Below, in pieces: positions 10,782-20,557 of a DNA stretch of 64,000 nucleotides. Made by a program: the position numbers and the translations under genes. Location: positions 62,001 to 126,000 of the forward strand of contig NZ_CAADHL010000001.1 in assembly GCF_900699045.1 (NCBI RefSeq). Direction: 5' to 3'. The stretch comes from Candidatus Williamhamiltonella defendens. GTDB lineage: Bacteria; Pseudomonadota; Gammaproteobacteria; Enterobacterales; Enterobacteriaceae. The notes under the pieces are model-generated. The model saw only the letters and a list, made by a program, of their open reading frames with translations, ran no database searches and was not told where the DNA came from. The stretch's first letter is position 1; the number at the start of each line of letters is the position of its first letter.

Positions 10782-12401
10782 ATGAGTATAAAAAATCTCT
10801 TACAGTCAATGCTGTTGTGTTGGTCATTATATAGCTGCTCGGTGATTTTAATGTTGACACCTCAATTGAGCTCAGCAGAGCATCCGTTGAAAGTCGTCGA
10901 TTCTATCGATGAGCGTGAACGTGCCTTATTCAGTCAATTACCTGAACGAATCAAACTCTATTCTTTATCAATATTATCTGAGTTTTATCAAAAAAATGCG
11001 CAGGAACCCCTATGGCAAGACCCGATGGCTATCCAAGATTTTAAGCAACAACTTTTGGAAGTGGCCCTATTAAGGATAAATCCGCAGTTTTCAACATGGC
11101 TGGAATATCTATCCGATCCAAACATCACAGGAATAGCACGTGACATCATTTTATCTGATGCGATGTTAGGGTATTTGTATTTTATCTCCTCCCTCACTTC
11201 TGAAGAAAAAGTTTTGTTATATAGACCTCCCTTAAATTCAGACAAACAGGGCTACCAGATTATGCAGGCTCCTGAAAATAAAATTACCTTATGGAAAAAA
11301 GCTATTTATAAAAAAGAGACATATCATTATGTAAAATCATTAGCACCACAGCATCCTCAGTATCGTAAAATGCAGGCGGAATTACTTAAATTACTTTCGG
11401 ATAACTCCCCTTGGCCAAAATTGACTGAACGGGTTTATTGGAGAGAGGGGTACAGAAGTCAAGATATCTCTAATGTGAAAAAAATATTATACCGTTTAGG
11501 TATAGGAAATATGTTACTCACAAACATAGATTCACAGGTCTATAGTCATGATCTCGTCATGGTAATCAAACAATTTCAAAAAAATAGAGGCTTACCTTCT
11601 GATGGTATAATTGGCATTAAGACCAAAAATTGGCTCAATGTATCACCCAAAATATTGGCGAGATTACTGGCGCTCAATATGCAAAGATTGCGTTTCACTC
11701 CGGCTGATATCCAAACAGGGATTTTAGTCAATATCCCTGATTATTCACTCAATTACTACGAAGAAGGAAAGATAAAATTATTCTCAAAAATAATAGTTGG
11801 TCGTCCTAATAGAAAAACACCTGTGATGCAAAGCGCGATCAAGCAAATTGTGATTAATCCTGATTGGAATGTGCCTCACTCCCTAGCAAGAGAGGATATT
11901 CTCCCCCAAGTCATCAAAAATGTCGATTATCTTAAAGAGCACAATTATCGCATACTCTCGAGTTGGAGCCAAAATGCAGAGGTCATCGATCCAGAAAGTA
12001 TCGACTGGGAAAAAATTTCAATAGAAAATTTTCCCTATTATCTCCGTCAAACCTTAGGACCAAACAATCCTTTGGGGCATTATAAATTTAATATGCCGAA
12101 TCAATATTCTATTTTTTTACATGATACTCCTAATAAAGCGATGTTTCGACGATACAGACGAGCAGGCAGCTCAGGGTGTATGCGTGTACAAAAAGCCTCC
12201 GAACTGGCTCGCATATTACTTAAAAAGACAGGTTTAACCGACGCAGATATATTGAATTTTCTTAAAGAAAATAAAAGTATCTACCGGAATACGCTTCCGC
12301 GTATTCCGGTTTGGTCGTATTATCTCACTGCTTGGGTTTCAGAAGACGGAGCCACTCAATTTCGTACCGATATTTATCATTATGATCAAAGTGTTTTATA
12401 A
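10782..12401 (+). CDS. ldtD: Murein L,D-transpeptidase LdtD (YcbB)
   Basis: 539 residues from ATG 10782 (E. coli about 615, so somewhat short). Periplasmic enzyme that makes 3-3 crosslinks between meso-diaminopimelate residues of peptidoglycan. Hydrophobic N-terminal signal (about 8-32) ending near SSAEH. A large scaffold follows, then a peptidoglycan-binding domain around 225-290 (VIKQFQKNRGLPSDGIIGIKT). The YkuD catalytic domain carries HDTPNKAMFRR and the nucleophile motif RAGSSGCMRV with Cys466. In E. coli it lies directly after mukB. Here it follows the mukE stump, so the deletion stopped just short of it. The frame is intact and all catalytic motifs are kept. Confidence 0.93.
   Translation: MSIKNLLQSMLLCWSLYSCSVILMLTPQLSSAEHPLKVVDSIDERERALFSQLPERIKLYSLSILSEFYQKNAQEPLWQDPMAIQDFKQQLLEVALLRINPQFSTWLEYLSDPNITGIARDIILSDAMLGYLYFISSLTSEEKVLLYRPPLNSDKQGYQIMQAPENKITLWKKAIYKKETYHYVKSLAPQHPQYRKMQAELLKLLSDNSPWPKLTERVYWREGYRSQDISNVKKILYRLGIGNMLLTNIDSQVYSHDLVMVIKQFQKNRGLPSDGIIGIKTKNWLNVSPKILARLLALNMQRLRFTPADIQTGILVNIPDYSLNYYEEGKIKLFSKIIVGRPNRKTPVMQSAIKQIVINPDWNVPHSLAREDILPQVIKNVDYLKEHNYRILSSWSQNAEVIDPESIDWEKISIENFPYYLRQTLGPNNPLGHYKFNMPNQYSIFLHDTPNKAMFRRYRRAGSSGCMRVQKASELARILLKKTGLTDADILNFLKENKSIYRNTLPRIPVWSYYLTAWVSEDGATQFRTDIYHYDQSVL
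12283..12310 (-). repeat. Perfect 12-bp inverted repeat with GGAA loop inside ldtD
   Basis: ACCGGAATACGC (12283-12294) and its exact reverse complement (12299-12310) are separated by four bases. On the minus strand the loop reads GGAA, a GNRA tetraloop, and the hairpin is followed by a T-rich stretch (positions 12280 down to about 12262). It sits about 100 bases past the stop of prlC, so it could terminate the leftward prlC transcript while also coding ldtD residues around 501-510. Confidence 0.6.
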
Positions 12402-12409
12402 GTTTCCTG

Positions 12410-14458
12410 TTATTTGTCGCATATCCCATAGCTGCGTAGCATAGCCTCCAATCTGGGTTCACGACCGAGAAAACGTTTAAAGAGCACCATAGGTTCTTCT
12501 GAACCGCCTTTAGAGAGGATTTCTTCAAGAAAAGATTGACCCGTTTTAGAGTTAAATATACCTTCTTTTTCAAAACGAGAAAATGCATCTGCTGCTAATA
12601 CTTCTGCCCATAAATAGCCATAATAACCTACCGCGTAACCTCCCGAAAATATATGCGTAAAGGAATGTGGAAAACGGGTCCAAGGAGGCGTAGGTATGAC
12701 AGAAATTCTTTTTTTTACTTCGCGCAATTGAGCCAGAACCTGTGTTCTTTTGATAGGATCATATTCATGATGTACACAAAAATCGAATAAGGCGAATTCT
12801 AATTGACGAATGATAAACAAGGCCGATTGATAATTTTTTGTGGCCAAGAGTTTATTTAACATTTTTTCTGGTAGGGGTTCAGTCGTTTCATAATGCCCTG
12901 AAATAAACGTCAATGCTTCTGATTGCCAGCACCAATTTTCCATAAATTGACTAGGTAATTCTACCGCATCTCTCGGTACACCATGTATCCCAGAGACGCC
13001 TGGTGTTTCTATTGTGGTGAGCATATGGTGTAACCCATGACCAAACTCATGAAAAAGGACAGTGACTTCATCATGAGTGAACAGGGCCGGCCTGTCTTCG
13101 ATAGGACGACTAAAGTTACAGACTAAGTAGGTGACTGGCTTTTGTAAATGACCATCACTAAAACGTAGTCTATCAATACATCCATCCATCCAAGCACCAG
13201 CACGTTTATGTTCTCGTGCATAAAGATCTAAATAGAAACTGCCATAGTGCTCGTTATTTTTTTCATTCAATACTTTAAAAAAACGCACATCGGGATGCCA
13301 AGTATCAATATCATAGCATTCTTTTATCTGAATACCATAAATACGTCGTGTGACTTCAAATAACCCCTCTAAAACACGTTGCTCTGGAAAATAGGGCTTT
13401 AATTCTTCATCACTGATAGTGTATAAATGCTGCTTTTGTTTTTCAGAGTAATAAGCAATATCCCAAGCTTGTAATTCATCCACACTATAATGCGCTTTTG
13501 CAAAAGTACATAATTGTGCTAGCTCTTTTTCCGCTTTCGGACAAGCAAGTTTGGCGAGATCCTCTAAGAAATTGCGTACCTGTTCTGGCTTGTCTGCCAT
13601 TTTAGTACTTAAAGATTTTTCAGCGTAATTTGCAAAACCCAATAAATGCGCCAATTCATGACGGAGGGCCAGTATTTTTTCCATGATTTCGCTATTATCC
13701 CATTGACCAGCATGAGGCCCTTGATCTGATGCTCGAGTCGAATAAGCCTCGTAGATTTCTTGCCGGAGTTGACGGTTATCTGCATAGGTAATAACAGGCA
13801 AATAGCATGGCATATCTAAGGTTAATAATGCCCCTTTTTTTTGTTTTTCTTCCGCTTGTATTTTGACCAGACTTAAAGCACTTTGAGGTAATCCACTTAA
13901 TGAGGCAAGATCGTCAATTTGTTTTGTCCAACCCATACTTGCATCCAAAACATGGTTACTGTAGGCAGAACTTAATTTGGACAAACTAGCGACTATTTCA
14001 GCATAGCGTTTTTTGGCCTCAGGTTCTAAACCAATACCTGATAACCGAAAATCACGTAACTGATTTTCAACTGATTTACGTTTAGGAGCACTGAGCTCAG
14101 AAAAATGTGCACCTGATTGTAAATTGAGATAAGCCTCATACAATTGTTCGTTTTGCCCTATCCAAGTACTGTACTCAGATAATAATAATACGCATTGCTC
14201 ATAGGCGGCTCTGAAATCTCTGCTATTTTTAACAGAATTGAGATGGCTGATAGGCGACCAAACACGGGACAACCGATTATCTAATTCTGATAAAGGCTGG
14301 CAAAGATTATCCCAAGTAAACATTTTTTTTTTGGCAATCAAATTTTCTACCTGTTCACGACATTCATTGATCACTGTTTTTATTGCAGGCACAATATCTT
14401 CCACACGAATTTTTGAAAAAGGGGTAAGATAAAAATGCGTTAAAAGTGGATTTTGCAT
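12410..14458 (-). CDS. prlC: Oligopeptidase A
   Basis: 682 residues (E. coli OpdA 680). Cytoplasmic M3-family zinc metallopeptidase that degrades peptides, including released signal peptides. The thermolysin-like motif HEFGHGLHHML lies near residue 470, with the downstream zinc ligand region in ELPSQFMENW. N-terminal helical domain and C-terminal GGYAVGYYGYLWAEVLA are typical. Last gene of a leftward set (dapA, bamC, purC, prlC). It converges with ldtD, and only eight bases separate the two stop codons. Confidence 0.95.
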   Translation of the reverse strand: MQNPLLTHFYLTPFSKIRVEDIVPAIKTVINECREQVENLIAKKKMFTWDNLCQPLSELDNRLSRVWSPISHLNSVKNSRDFRAAYEQCVLLLSEYSTWIGQNEQLYEAYLNLQSGAHFSELSAPKRKSVENQLRDFRLSGIGLEPEAKKRYAEIVASLSKLSSAYSNHVLDASMGWTKQIDDLASLSGLPQSALSLVKIQAEEKQKKGALLTLDMPCYLPVITYADNRQLRQEIYEAYSTRASDQGPHAGQWDNSEIMEKILALRHELAHLLGFANYAEKSLSTKMADKPEQVRNFLEDLAKLACPKAEKELAQLCTFAKAHYSVDELQAWDIAYYSEKQKQHLYTISDEELKPYFPEQRVLEGLFEVTRRIYGIQIKECYDIDTWHPDVRFFKVLNEKNNEHYGSFYLDLYAREHKRAGAWMDGCIDRLRFSDGHLQKPVTYLVCNFSRPIEDRPALFTHDEVTVLFHEFGHGLHHMLTTIETPGVSGIHGVPRDAVELPSQFMENWCWQSEALTFISGHYETTEPLPEKMLNKLLATKNYQSALFIIRQLEFALFDFCVHHEYDPIKRTQVLAQLREVKKRISVIPTPPWTRFPHSFTHIFSGGYAVGYYGYLWAEVLAADAFSRFEKEGIFNSKTGQSFLEEILSKGGSEEPMVLFKRFLGREPRLEAMLRSYGICDK

Positions 14459-14513
14459 AAAATGCTCTAATAATTTGATATTGATGATGCTTGTTGAAAA
14501 GAGAGCATCGATT

Positions 14514-15230
14514 TTATTGATTTAATGGAACCCCAATACGTTTAGCCACTTCTTCGTAGGCCCCAATAAGGCCGCCTAAATTTTGTCGAAAGCGATCTTT
14601 GTCCAGTTTATTTAAGGTTGTCTTATCCCATATACGGCAGCCATCCGGTGAAAACTCATCCCCCAAAATGATCTCTCCTTTGAACAAACCAAACTCTAAT
14701 TTAAAATCAACCAAAATTAAATCCGCGGCATCAAATAAGGGACTTAATACGTCGTTTACCTTGTAGCTTAATTCTTTCATTTTGACTAAATGAGCGGTGC
14801 TGGCCCAACCGAAAGTCTCGCAGTAAGATGCAGTTATCATTGGATCGTGCAGGCTGTCATTTTTTAAAAACAGCTCATAGATAGGAGAATCGAGTAAAAG
14901 ACCTTCTTGAAGAGCTAACCGTTTTGCTAAAGAACCTGCAGCGCGATTTCTTATGACAGATTCGAGAGGAAACATATCCAATTTTTTAACCAGCAGTTCA
15001 TTCTCTGATAGTAAATGTTCGAGTTGTGTTGAAATACCCGCCTCTTCCAGTTTTAGCATAATAAAATGGTTAAATTGATTATTAATAATTCCCTTTCGAT
15101 AAAATTGTTCTATACGTTTTCCATCCAGTGCGGAAGTATCATTGCGAAATTCTAACACAAGAAAGTCAGGGTTTTCGGTGGCGTAGACTGTTTTTGCTTT
15201 TCCACGGTAGACTTCAGACAATTTTTGCAC
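14514..15230 (-). CDS. purC: Phosphoribosylaminoimidazole-succinocarboxamide synthase (SAICAR synthetase)
   Basis: 238 residues (E. coli 237). Purine biosynthesis: joins CAIR and aspartate using ATP. Conserved blocks [32 protein letters not shown] and [12 protein letters not shown] are all present. The start codon is GTG at 15230, which gives the family N-terminus [13 protein letters not shown]. Follows bamC as in E. coli (dapA-bamC-purC). Confidence 0.96.
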   Translation of the reverse strand: MQKLSEVYRGKAKTVYATENPDFLVLEFRNDTSALDGKRIEQFYRKGIINNQFNHFIMLKLEEAGISTQLEHLLSENELLVKKLDMFPLESVIRNRAAGSLAKRLALQEGLLLDSPIYELFLKNDSLHDPMITASYCETFGWASTAHLVKMKELSYKVNDVLSPLFDAADLILVDFKLEFGLFKGEIILGDEFSPDGCRIWDKTTLNKLDKDRFRQNLGGLIGAYEEVAKRIGVPLNQ

Positions 15231-15271
15231 TTTTATCGCCCTATGAAAAAAAGGGGGGTAGATGATATGAT

Positions 15272-16348
15272 TTATTTTTCTGTTTCTGTTTCACTAAAAA
15301 CCGCCTTAAAAACCGGTACCAAATCATTATTATCAGATTGCATTAAAGTCTGTCCGTTAGAATTTATAAACTGTAAACTGCTATAATTTTTTAAATCTAC
15401 CAACTGTAATTTATACTCACCTGGTTTTAAACCCGGTTTTTTGATACCCATTTTTTCCCACTGTTCATTGCTGACAGGTTTATAGATCACTGAGAAAGTT
15501 CCTTTTGAACGACGGCTTTCTGTTATTACCATGCCTATTTTCTTTATCGCTACAGGTAAACGGTCCAAAACGGTTAAATAAGATGCACCTATCAAGATAT
15601 TAGGCAACCCATTTTCATTACTACTTAATTGTACGTCTAAACTTCCTGCTTTATGTATGACTCGTGTGTTTTCTGTATCTACTTGAGTTTGGTACAAACC
15701 TTCGATAATAGTGTTTAATACTGTGTTGTTATAACGTTGGATATAATTAGAATCAGTGATTTTTTTCTCTCCCTGATGTAGTTCAAGGGTCCTTAGTATT
15801 AATCTTTTTGGGCATTCATTTTGTTTCACACTGATTTCATAACGCCCTGAAAATAGAGGATTTTCATTCATATTTTTCCATATAATCCAATCGGTTGTTA
15901 GTGTTTGATCGTGATTATTCTGATTAACAATAGGAAGGTTTTTTTTCTTTATTATATTGAGAACTTCTAACCATAAATTACCGGGGCTATCCTCTAAAAA
16001 TAACGTGCTAATTCCATTAGCAGATTGACTCTGGGAAGCCTTAATTAAGGCCAAAATTTGTACAGGCGGACGAATATCGACTTGTTTTCCAACAGGCTCT
16101 TTTTGTGTCACATCAGGAACATAATAATTGCTTTGTTTTAGAGGTAACATCAGACCTTCAGGTGATTTAAGTAATATCAGTTTTGGAGTATTAAGATAAT
16201 ATTCTTCTCCTTTTATAGCTGATTTTGTCTCAGATTCCATCTCATGTTTAGCATTTAATTTTTTTGCACAGACCGTTAACAATAAACTTAAAAAAATAAT
16301 CAGCATTTTGGGGTTTAATTTTATTTTCATAAGTTTTTGTAAAAACAT
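15272..16348 (-). CDS. bamC: Outer membrane assembly lipoprotein BamC
   Basis: 358 residues from ATG 16348, which has AAGGA eight bases upstream; a TTG two codons earlier is less likely. Accessory lipoprotein of the BAM complex that inserts beta-barrel proteins. A hydrophobic signal (about 15-26) runs into LLLTVC, the place of the lipobox. Valine before the cysteine is unusual (normally G, A or S). Then comes an unstructured linker with VDIRPP (the BamD-binding lasso region) and two helix-grip domains with [12 protein letters not shown] and [13 protein letters not shown]. Sequence is more diverged than that of its neighbours, but the frame is open. Confidence 0.9.
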   Translation of the reverse strand: MFLQKLMKIKLNPKMLIIFLSLLLTVCAKKLNAKHEMESETKSAIKGEEYYLNTPKLILLKSPEGLMLPLKQSNYYVPDVTQKEPVGKQVDIRPPVQILALIKASQSQSANGISTLFLEDSPGNLWLEVLNIIKKKNLPIVNQNNHDQTLTTDWIIWKNMNENPLFSGRYEISVKQNECPKRLILRTLELHQGEKKITDSNYIQRYNNTVLNTIIEGLYQTQVDTENTRVIHKAGSLDVQLSSNENGLPNILIGASYLTVLDRLPVAIKKIGMVITESRRSKGTFSVIYKPVSNEQWEKMGIKKPGLKPGEYKLQLVDLKNYSSLQFINSNGQTLMQSDNNDLVPVFKAVFSETETEK

Positions 16349-16367
16349 TCGCAATTTCCTTAAAAAA

Positions 16368-17267
16368 TTAAAGTAAACCAGTACTTTTTAATGCCGCCAT
16401 TACTTGAGGTTTAGCCGATTCAACTAAACGAGTCATAGGTAAGCGTAGAGTATCAGTCTTGATTAATTGTAACTTGTAACAAGCCCATTTCACTGGAATT
16501 GGATTTGACTCAATAAATAAATAATGGTGTAAGGGAGACAGCTTTTGGTTTAAAATTCGAGCTTGAGAAAAAAGCCCCTCTTGAGCCAACGCACAGAGCT
16601 TATTCATTTTGGCAGCTGCGACATTCGCTGTCACTGAAATAATACCTTTTCCACCCAGTTCCATAAAGTCTAAACCAGTTGCATCATCACCGCTTAGAAG
16701 AATAAATTCTTCATCGTCAATCAAAGATTGGATCTCACTGACACGATTTAAATCACCACTGGCTTCTTTAATACCAATTATATGCTTAATTTTAGAGAGT
16801 CTTGCAACCGTTGAAGGCAGGAGGTCACAACCAGTACGTGAAGGAACATTATAAAGAATCTGTGGGAGCTCGGTGCTTTCTGCAATCGCTTTAAAATGCT
16901 GGTATAACCCTTCTTGGGTAGGCCGATTATAATAGGGCGTCACCGTTAAACAAGCAGAGACAGCTGTATTATGGAAACGTTGTGTCAAAGAAATGGCTTC
17001 TTCTGTCGAATTAGCCCCTGTACCAGCAATGACGGGGATTCGACCTGATGCAAATTCCAAGGTTTTTAATACAACATACACGTGTTCATCATAATTTAAA
17101 GTTGCAGATTCGCCCGTTGTAGCAACGGAAACAATCGCTTGCGTTTTTCTCTCGACATGATGCTCCACTAATTTTTTTAGACTGATTTCATCCAAACGGC
17201 CTTTGTTGTCCATAGGAGTAACTAATGCCACAATACATCCGCTAAAAACACCTGTTTTAGTTAACAT
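16368..17267 (-). CDS. dapA: 4-hydroxy-tetrahydrodipicolinate synthase
   Basis: 299 residues (E. coli 292), with a five-residue longer N-terminus. Condenses pyruvate with aspartate semialdehyde, the first step committed to lysine and to the diaminopimelate of peptidoglycan. Conserved: [10 protein letters not shown] (catalytic Thr pair), [11 protein letters not shown] (Tyr), IGIKEASGD with the Schiff-base lysine near residue 168. ATG 17267 has GAGGA upstream. Leads into bamC after 19 bases. Consistent with an organism that still makes lysine and diaminopimelate. Confidence 0.96.
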   Translation of the reverse strand: MLTKTGVFSGCIVALVTPMDNKGRLDEISLKKLVEHHVERKTQAIVSVATTGESATLNYDEHVYVVLKTLEFASGRIPVIAGTGANSTEEAISLTQRFHNTAVSACLTVTPYYNRPTQEGLYQHFKAIAESTELPQILYNVPSRTGCDLLPSTVARLSKIKHIIGIKEASGDLNRVSEIQSLIDDEEFILLSGDDATGLDFMELGGKGIISVTANVAAAKMNKLCALAQEGLFSQARILNQKLSPLHHYLFIESNPIPVKWACYKLQLIKTDTLRLPMTRLVESAKPQVMAALKSTGLL

Positions 17268-17405
17268 TAGTCGTCCTCTAAAAAGGTAAATGTAGACAGG
17301 AAACTGTCTTTAAAACTTGAGCAATAATTTAGATCTTCTATTGCTATTTTTAGAAGCAAAAAATATAAAAACCGTGCTTCCTCGATTTTTTATCTATAGA
17401 TACAT

Positions 17406-17801
17406 TTATGCATTTGTATGTGTGGTAGGCTCTGGCTCTGATACAGATCGATCAAGTAATTCAATATAAGCCACAGGTGCATTATCTCCTGCCCTGGAAC
17501 CGCATTTTAAAATACGGGTATAACCACCCGCTCTGCTCACAAAACGCGGCCCAAGTTCATTAAATAATTTCACTACAATGTAGTTATCACGAATACGGGC
17601 GAATGCCAATCGACGATTAGCAACGCTATCCGTCTTGGCAAGAGTAATTAATGGTTCAACAACACGACGCAATTCTTTAGCTTTTGGTACAGTTGTTTTG
17701 ATTCTTTCATGAAGAACCAAAGAACTAACCATATTACGAAGCATAGCACGACGATGGCTACTATTACGATTGAGTTGACGACCACTTTTACGATGTCGCA
17801 T
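17406..17801 (-). CDS. rplQ: Large ribosomal subunit protein bL17
   Basis: 131 residues (E. coli 127), a 50S protein near the exit tunnel. The N-terminus [20 protein letters not shown] is invariant. The C-terminal tail after ELLDRS is variable and slightly long. Final gene of the alpha operon. 138 bases separate it from dapA, with no clear terminator. Confidence 0.97.
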   Translation of the reverse strand: MRHRKSGRQLNRNSSHRRAMLRNMVSSLVLHERIKTTVPKAKELRRVVEPLITLAKTDSVANRRLAFARIRDNYIVVKLFNELGPRFVSRAGGYTRILKCGSRAGDNAPVAYIELLDRSVSEPEPTTHTNA

Positions 17802-17839
17802 GGAACCTTATCCTTCTCAGTAAAACATTATCTTGTATA

Positions 17840-18832
17840 TCATTGCTCATCAAAAAAATTTGCCGGTGGCCAATTTTCTAGGCGCATATCTAAAGATAGA
17901 GCTCGTGAAGCCAATACATCTTTAATTTCAGTAAGAGATTTTTTACCCAAGTTAGGCGTCTTAAGTAACTCAACTTCGGTACGCTGTACTAAATCACCAA
18001 TATAGTGAATGGCTTCTGCCTTCAGACAGTTAGCAGAGCGAACAGTTAATTCTAAATCATCGACAGGACGCAACAAGATAGGATCAAATTCTGGCTTTTC
18101 TTCTTTCAGCTCTGGTTGACTAACATGATGTAGGTCAATGAACGCCTCTAGTTGCTTAGCTAATATGGTGGCAGAAAAACGAATCGCTTCTTCAGGATTG
18201 ATCGTACCATTAGTTTCCATATCAATAACTAGTTTGTCTAAATCGGTTCTTTGTTCTACACGTGCTGCTTCGACAACATAAGAAATCCGCTCTACAGGAC
18301 TATAACATGCATCTACCAGTAGACGACCTATTGGACGCTCATCTTCTTCTAGATTCATTCTAGAAGAAGCTGGAACATAACCGCGGCCCCGTTGAATTTT
18401 TATTTTCATGCTAATAGAAGCATTTTCATCGGTCAAATAGCATATGACATGCTGCGGCTTTACTATTTCCACATCACCATTATGAATAATATCAGCAGCA
18501 AGCACAGGGCCTATGCCAGACTTACTCAAGGTAACCGTAACCTCTTTTTTACCTTTAACTTTCACCTTCAAGCCTTTCAGGTTAAGCAGAACTTCTAAAA
18601 TATCTTCCTGCACACCTTCTTTAGTGCTGTATTCATGAAGCACACCATCAATTTCAACTTCAGTGACGGCATAACCCTGCATAGATGAAAGCAAAATACG
18701 ACGTAGCGCGTTACCGAGAGTATGGCCGAAACCACGTTCTAAAGGTTCAAGGGTTATTTTAGCGTGACTCGGACTGATTTGCTCGATATTTACCAAGCGC
18801 GGTTTTAGAAATTCTATCTCAGAACCCTGCAT
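17840..18832 (-). CDS. rpoA: RNA polymerase alpha subunit
   Basis: 330 residues (E. coli 329). N-terminal dimerisation domain (about 1-235) with [20 protein letters not shown], a linker, and the C-terminal domain (about 250-330) that contacts UP elements and activators. RSANCLKAE holds the arginine equivalent to R265, and [16 protein letters not shown] is intact. Lies between rpsD and rplQ in the alpha operon. Confidence 0.98.
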   Translation of the reverse strand: MQGSEIEFLKPRLVNIEQISPSHAKITLEPLERGFGHTLGNALRRILLSSMQGYAVTEVEIDGVLHEYSTKEGVQEDILEVLLNLKGLKVKVKGKKEVTVTLSKSGIGPVLAADIIHNGDVEIVKPQHVICYLTDENASISMKIKIQRGRGYVPASSRMNLEEDERPIGRLLVDACYSPVERISYVVEAARVEQRTDLDKLVIDMETNGTINPEEAIRFSATILAKQLEAFIDLHHVSQPELKEEKPEFDPILLRPVDDLELTVRSANCLKAEAIHYIGDLVQRTEVELLKTPNLGKKSLTEIKDVLASRALSLDMRLENWPPANFFDEQ

Positions 18833-18857
18833 TGTGTCCTCTCTTTGATACTAAACT

Positions 18858-19478
18858 TTACTTCGAGTAAAGTTCGACGATCAAGTGTTCATCGATACCA
18901 CCAGATATAACGGCACGTTCAGGAATAAACTTAAACGTACCGATCATTTCAGAAGAATCTATCTCCAACCAACTCAGCTCTTCACGTTGTGCAGCCAGCT
19001 GAAGTGATTCTTTAATACGAGATTGTTTTTTTGCTTTCCGTCTAACACTGACTCTATCATTAGGAGAGACTAAAAAAGAAGGTATGTTAACAACACGATC
19101 GTTAACTAGGATAGCTTTATGTGTAACCAGCTGGCGCGCCTCAGCACGCGTTGCTCCGAAGCCGATACGATAAACGACATTGTCCAAACGACGTTCTAGT
19201 AGTTGTAACAAATTTTCACCTGTATTACCCTTTAAACGTGCAGATTCTTTATAATAACTATGAAATTGATGTTCTAAAATACCATAAATACGACGAACTT
19301 TCTGTTTTTCACGTAGCTGCAGCCCATAATCAGACATCCGAGGTTTACGCGTTCCATGTTGCCCAGGTGGTTGATCAATTTTACACTTAGTTTCAATCGC
19401 ACGAACTCCGGACTTAAGAAATAAGTCCGTGCCTTCGCGACGGCTCAGTTTGAGCTTAGGACCCAAATATCTAGCCAT
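18858..19478 (-). CDS. rpsD: Small ribosomal subunit protein uS4
   Basis: 206 residues from ATG 19478, identical in length to E. coli S4. Five upstream in-frame codons are not part of the family. Primary 16S rRNA binding protein. In E. coli it also represses the alpha operon by binding a pseudoknot in the rpsM leader. S4 RNA-binding domain around 95-155 ([20 protein letters not shown]). Confidence 0.97.
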   Translation of the reverse strand: MARYLGPKLKLSRREGTDLFLKSGVRAIETKCKIDQPPGQHGTRKPRMSDYGLQLREKQKVRRIYGILEHQFHSYYKESARLKGNTGENLLQLLERRLDNVVYRIGFGATRAEARQLVTHKAILVNDRVVNIPSFLVSPNDRVSVRRKAKKQSRIKESLQLAAQREELSWLEIDSSEMIGTFKFIPERAVISGGIDEHLIVELYSK

Positions 19479-19508
19479 TTTTTTCTCCAACAAAACTAAA
19501 AATCGGCT

Positions 19509-19898
19509 CTATACCCGACGCCTTTTGGGCGGACGACAACCGTTATGAGGAATAGGGGTCATATCAGTAATACTAGTAATTCGATAACCCGATGCATTAA
19601 ATGCGCGAACAGTAGATTCACGCCCAGGTCCTGGGCCTTTCACTATAACTTCCAAAGTTTTTATACCATAATCTTTTACCGCCTCAGCACAGCGTTCTGC
19701 TGCAACCTGTGCCGCAAATGGCGTAGATTTACGAGAACCCCTAAAACCAGATCCTCCTGCTGTTGCCCAAGCTAAAACGTTTCCCTGACCATCTGTGATG
19801 GTAACGATAGTGTTATTAAAAGAAGCATGAACGTGAGCGATACAATTAGGGATTTGCCTCTTTATACGTTTATGCGCACGAATAGGTGCCTTTACCAT
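19509..19898 (-). CDS. rpsK: Small ribosomal subunit protein uS11
   Basis: 129 residues, as in E. coli. 30S platform protein. Conserved [22 protein letters not shown] and the basic end [16 protein letters not shown]. Between rpsM and rpsD in the alpha operon. Confidence 0.97.
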   Translation of the reverse strand: MVKAPIRAHKRIKRQIPNCIAHVHASFNNTIVTITDGQGNVLAWATAGGSGFRGSRKSTPFAAQVAAERCAEAVKDYGIKTLEVIVKGPGPGRESTVRAFNASGYRITSITDMTPIPHNGCRPPKRRRV

Positions 19899-19916
19899 TA
19901 TGAATCCTCCCTCCGA

Positions 19917-20273
19917 TTATTTCTTGATGGGTTTACGTGGCCCCTTTCGGGTACGTGCGTTGGTCTTGGTACGCTGGCCCCGAACTGGGAGACCACGTCT
20001 ATGACGCAAACCACGATACGTTCCAATATCCATCAAACGTTTTATTTTCAGGGTTACTTCACGACGTAGATCACCCTCGACAGTATATTTTGCAACCTGT
20101 TCACGTAGGTCTTCGATTTGTTTTTCAGACAACTCACTGATCTTAACAGCCGCAGCAACACCTGTTTTAGCACAGATATCTAATGCAGTAGGTCTACCTA
20201 TCCCGTAAATTGAGGTTAAAGCAATCACGGTATGTTTTTGATCAGGGATGTTAATCCCTGCTATACGGGCCAC
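19917..20273 (-). CDS. rpsM: Small ribosomal subunit protein uS13
   Basis: 118 residues (E. coli 118). 30S head protein that contacts the 50S subunit and P-site t[25 protein letters not shown] starts the protein. The basic tail [20 protein letters not shown] is intact. First gene of the alpha operon. Confidence 0.97.
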   Translation of the reverse strand: MARIAGINIPDQKHTVIALTSIYGIGRPTALDICAKTGVAAAVKISELSEKQIEDLREQVAKYTVEGDLRREVTLKIKRLMDIGTYRGLRHRRGLPVRGQRTKTNARTRKGPRKPIKK

Positions 20274-20407
20274 TATGCACTCCTACTATTTATAATTAAT
20301 ACTGTATTGAAGGCCCATTTCAGGATACTCAAACGGCATTAAACGATTCACTTAAGAATGAGAGATAAAGCTTACTTACTTAGTTTTTGAAAAATAAAAA
20401 GCATTGA
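20274..20407 (-). promoter_or_regulatory. Alpha operon leader and probable promoter region
   Basis: 134 bases between rpmJ and rpsM, much longer than the other junctions in this cluster. In E. coli the alpha promoter and the S4-binding pseudoknot that represses the operon are placed here. Position and length fit. I did not identify a firm -10/-35 pair or fold the pseudoknot. Confidence 0.45.
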
Positions 20408-20524
20408 TCAACCTTGACGTTGTTTATGCTTTGGCTCATCACTACAAATTATTCTAACGATACCATGACGTTTTATAATCTTACAGTTCCGACACATTTT
20501 TTTAACGGAAGCACGCACTTTCAT
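20408..20524 (-). CDS. rpmJ: Large ribosomal subunit protein bL36
   Basis: 38 residues, the E. coli length. Small zinc-ribbon 50S protein: [15 protein letters not shown], then [13 protein letters not shown]. The three cysteines and the histidine that bind zinc (Cys11, Cys14, Cys27, His33) are present. Lies directly after secY as in the E. coli spc operon. Confidence 0.95.
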   Translation of the reverse strand: MKVRASVKKMCRNCKIIKRHGIVRIICSDEPKHKQRQG

Positions 20525-20557
20525 TTTAATTCTCCGAAATTTTCTCAAACGGCGATT

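Noticed and set aside
17330-17400. Terminator between rplQ and dapA
   Set aside because: Some complementary A/T runs and a CCGTGC segment, but no convincing stem plus U tract.
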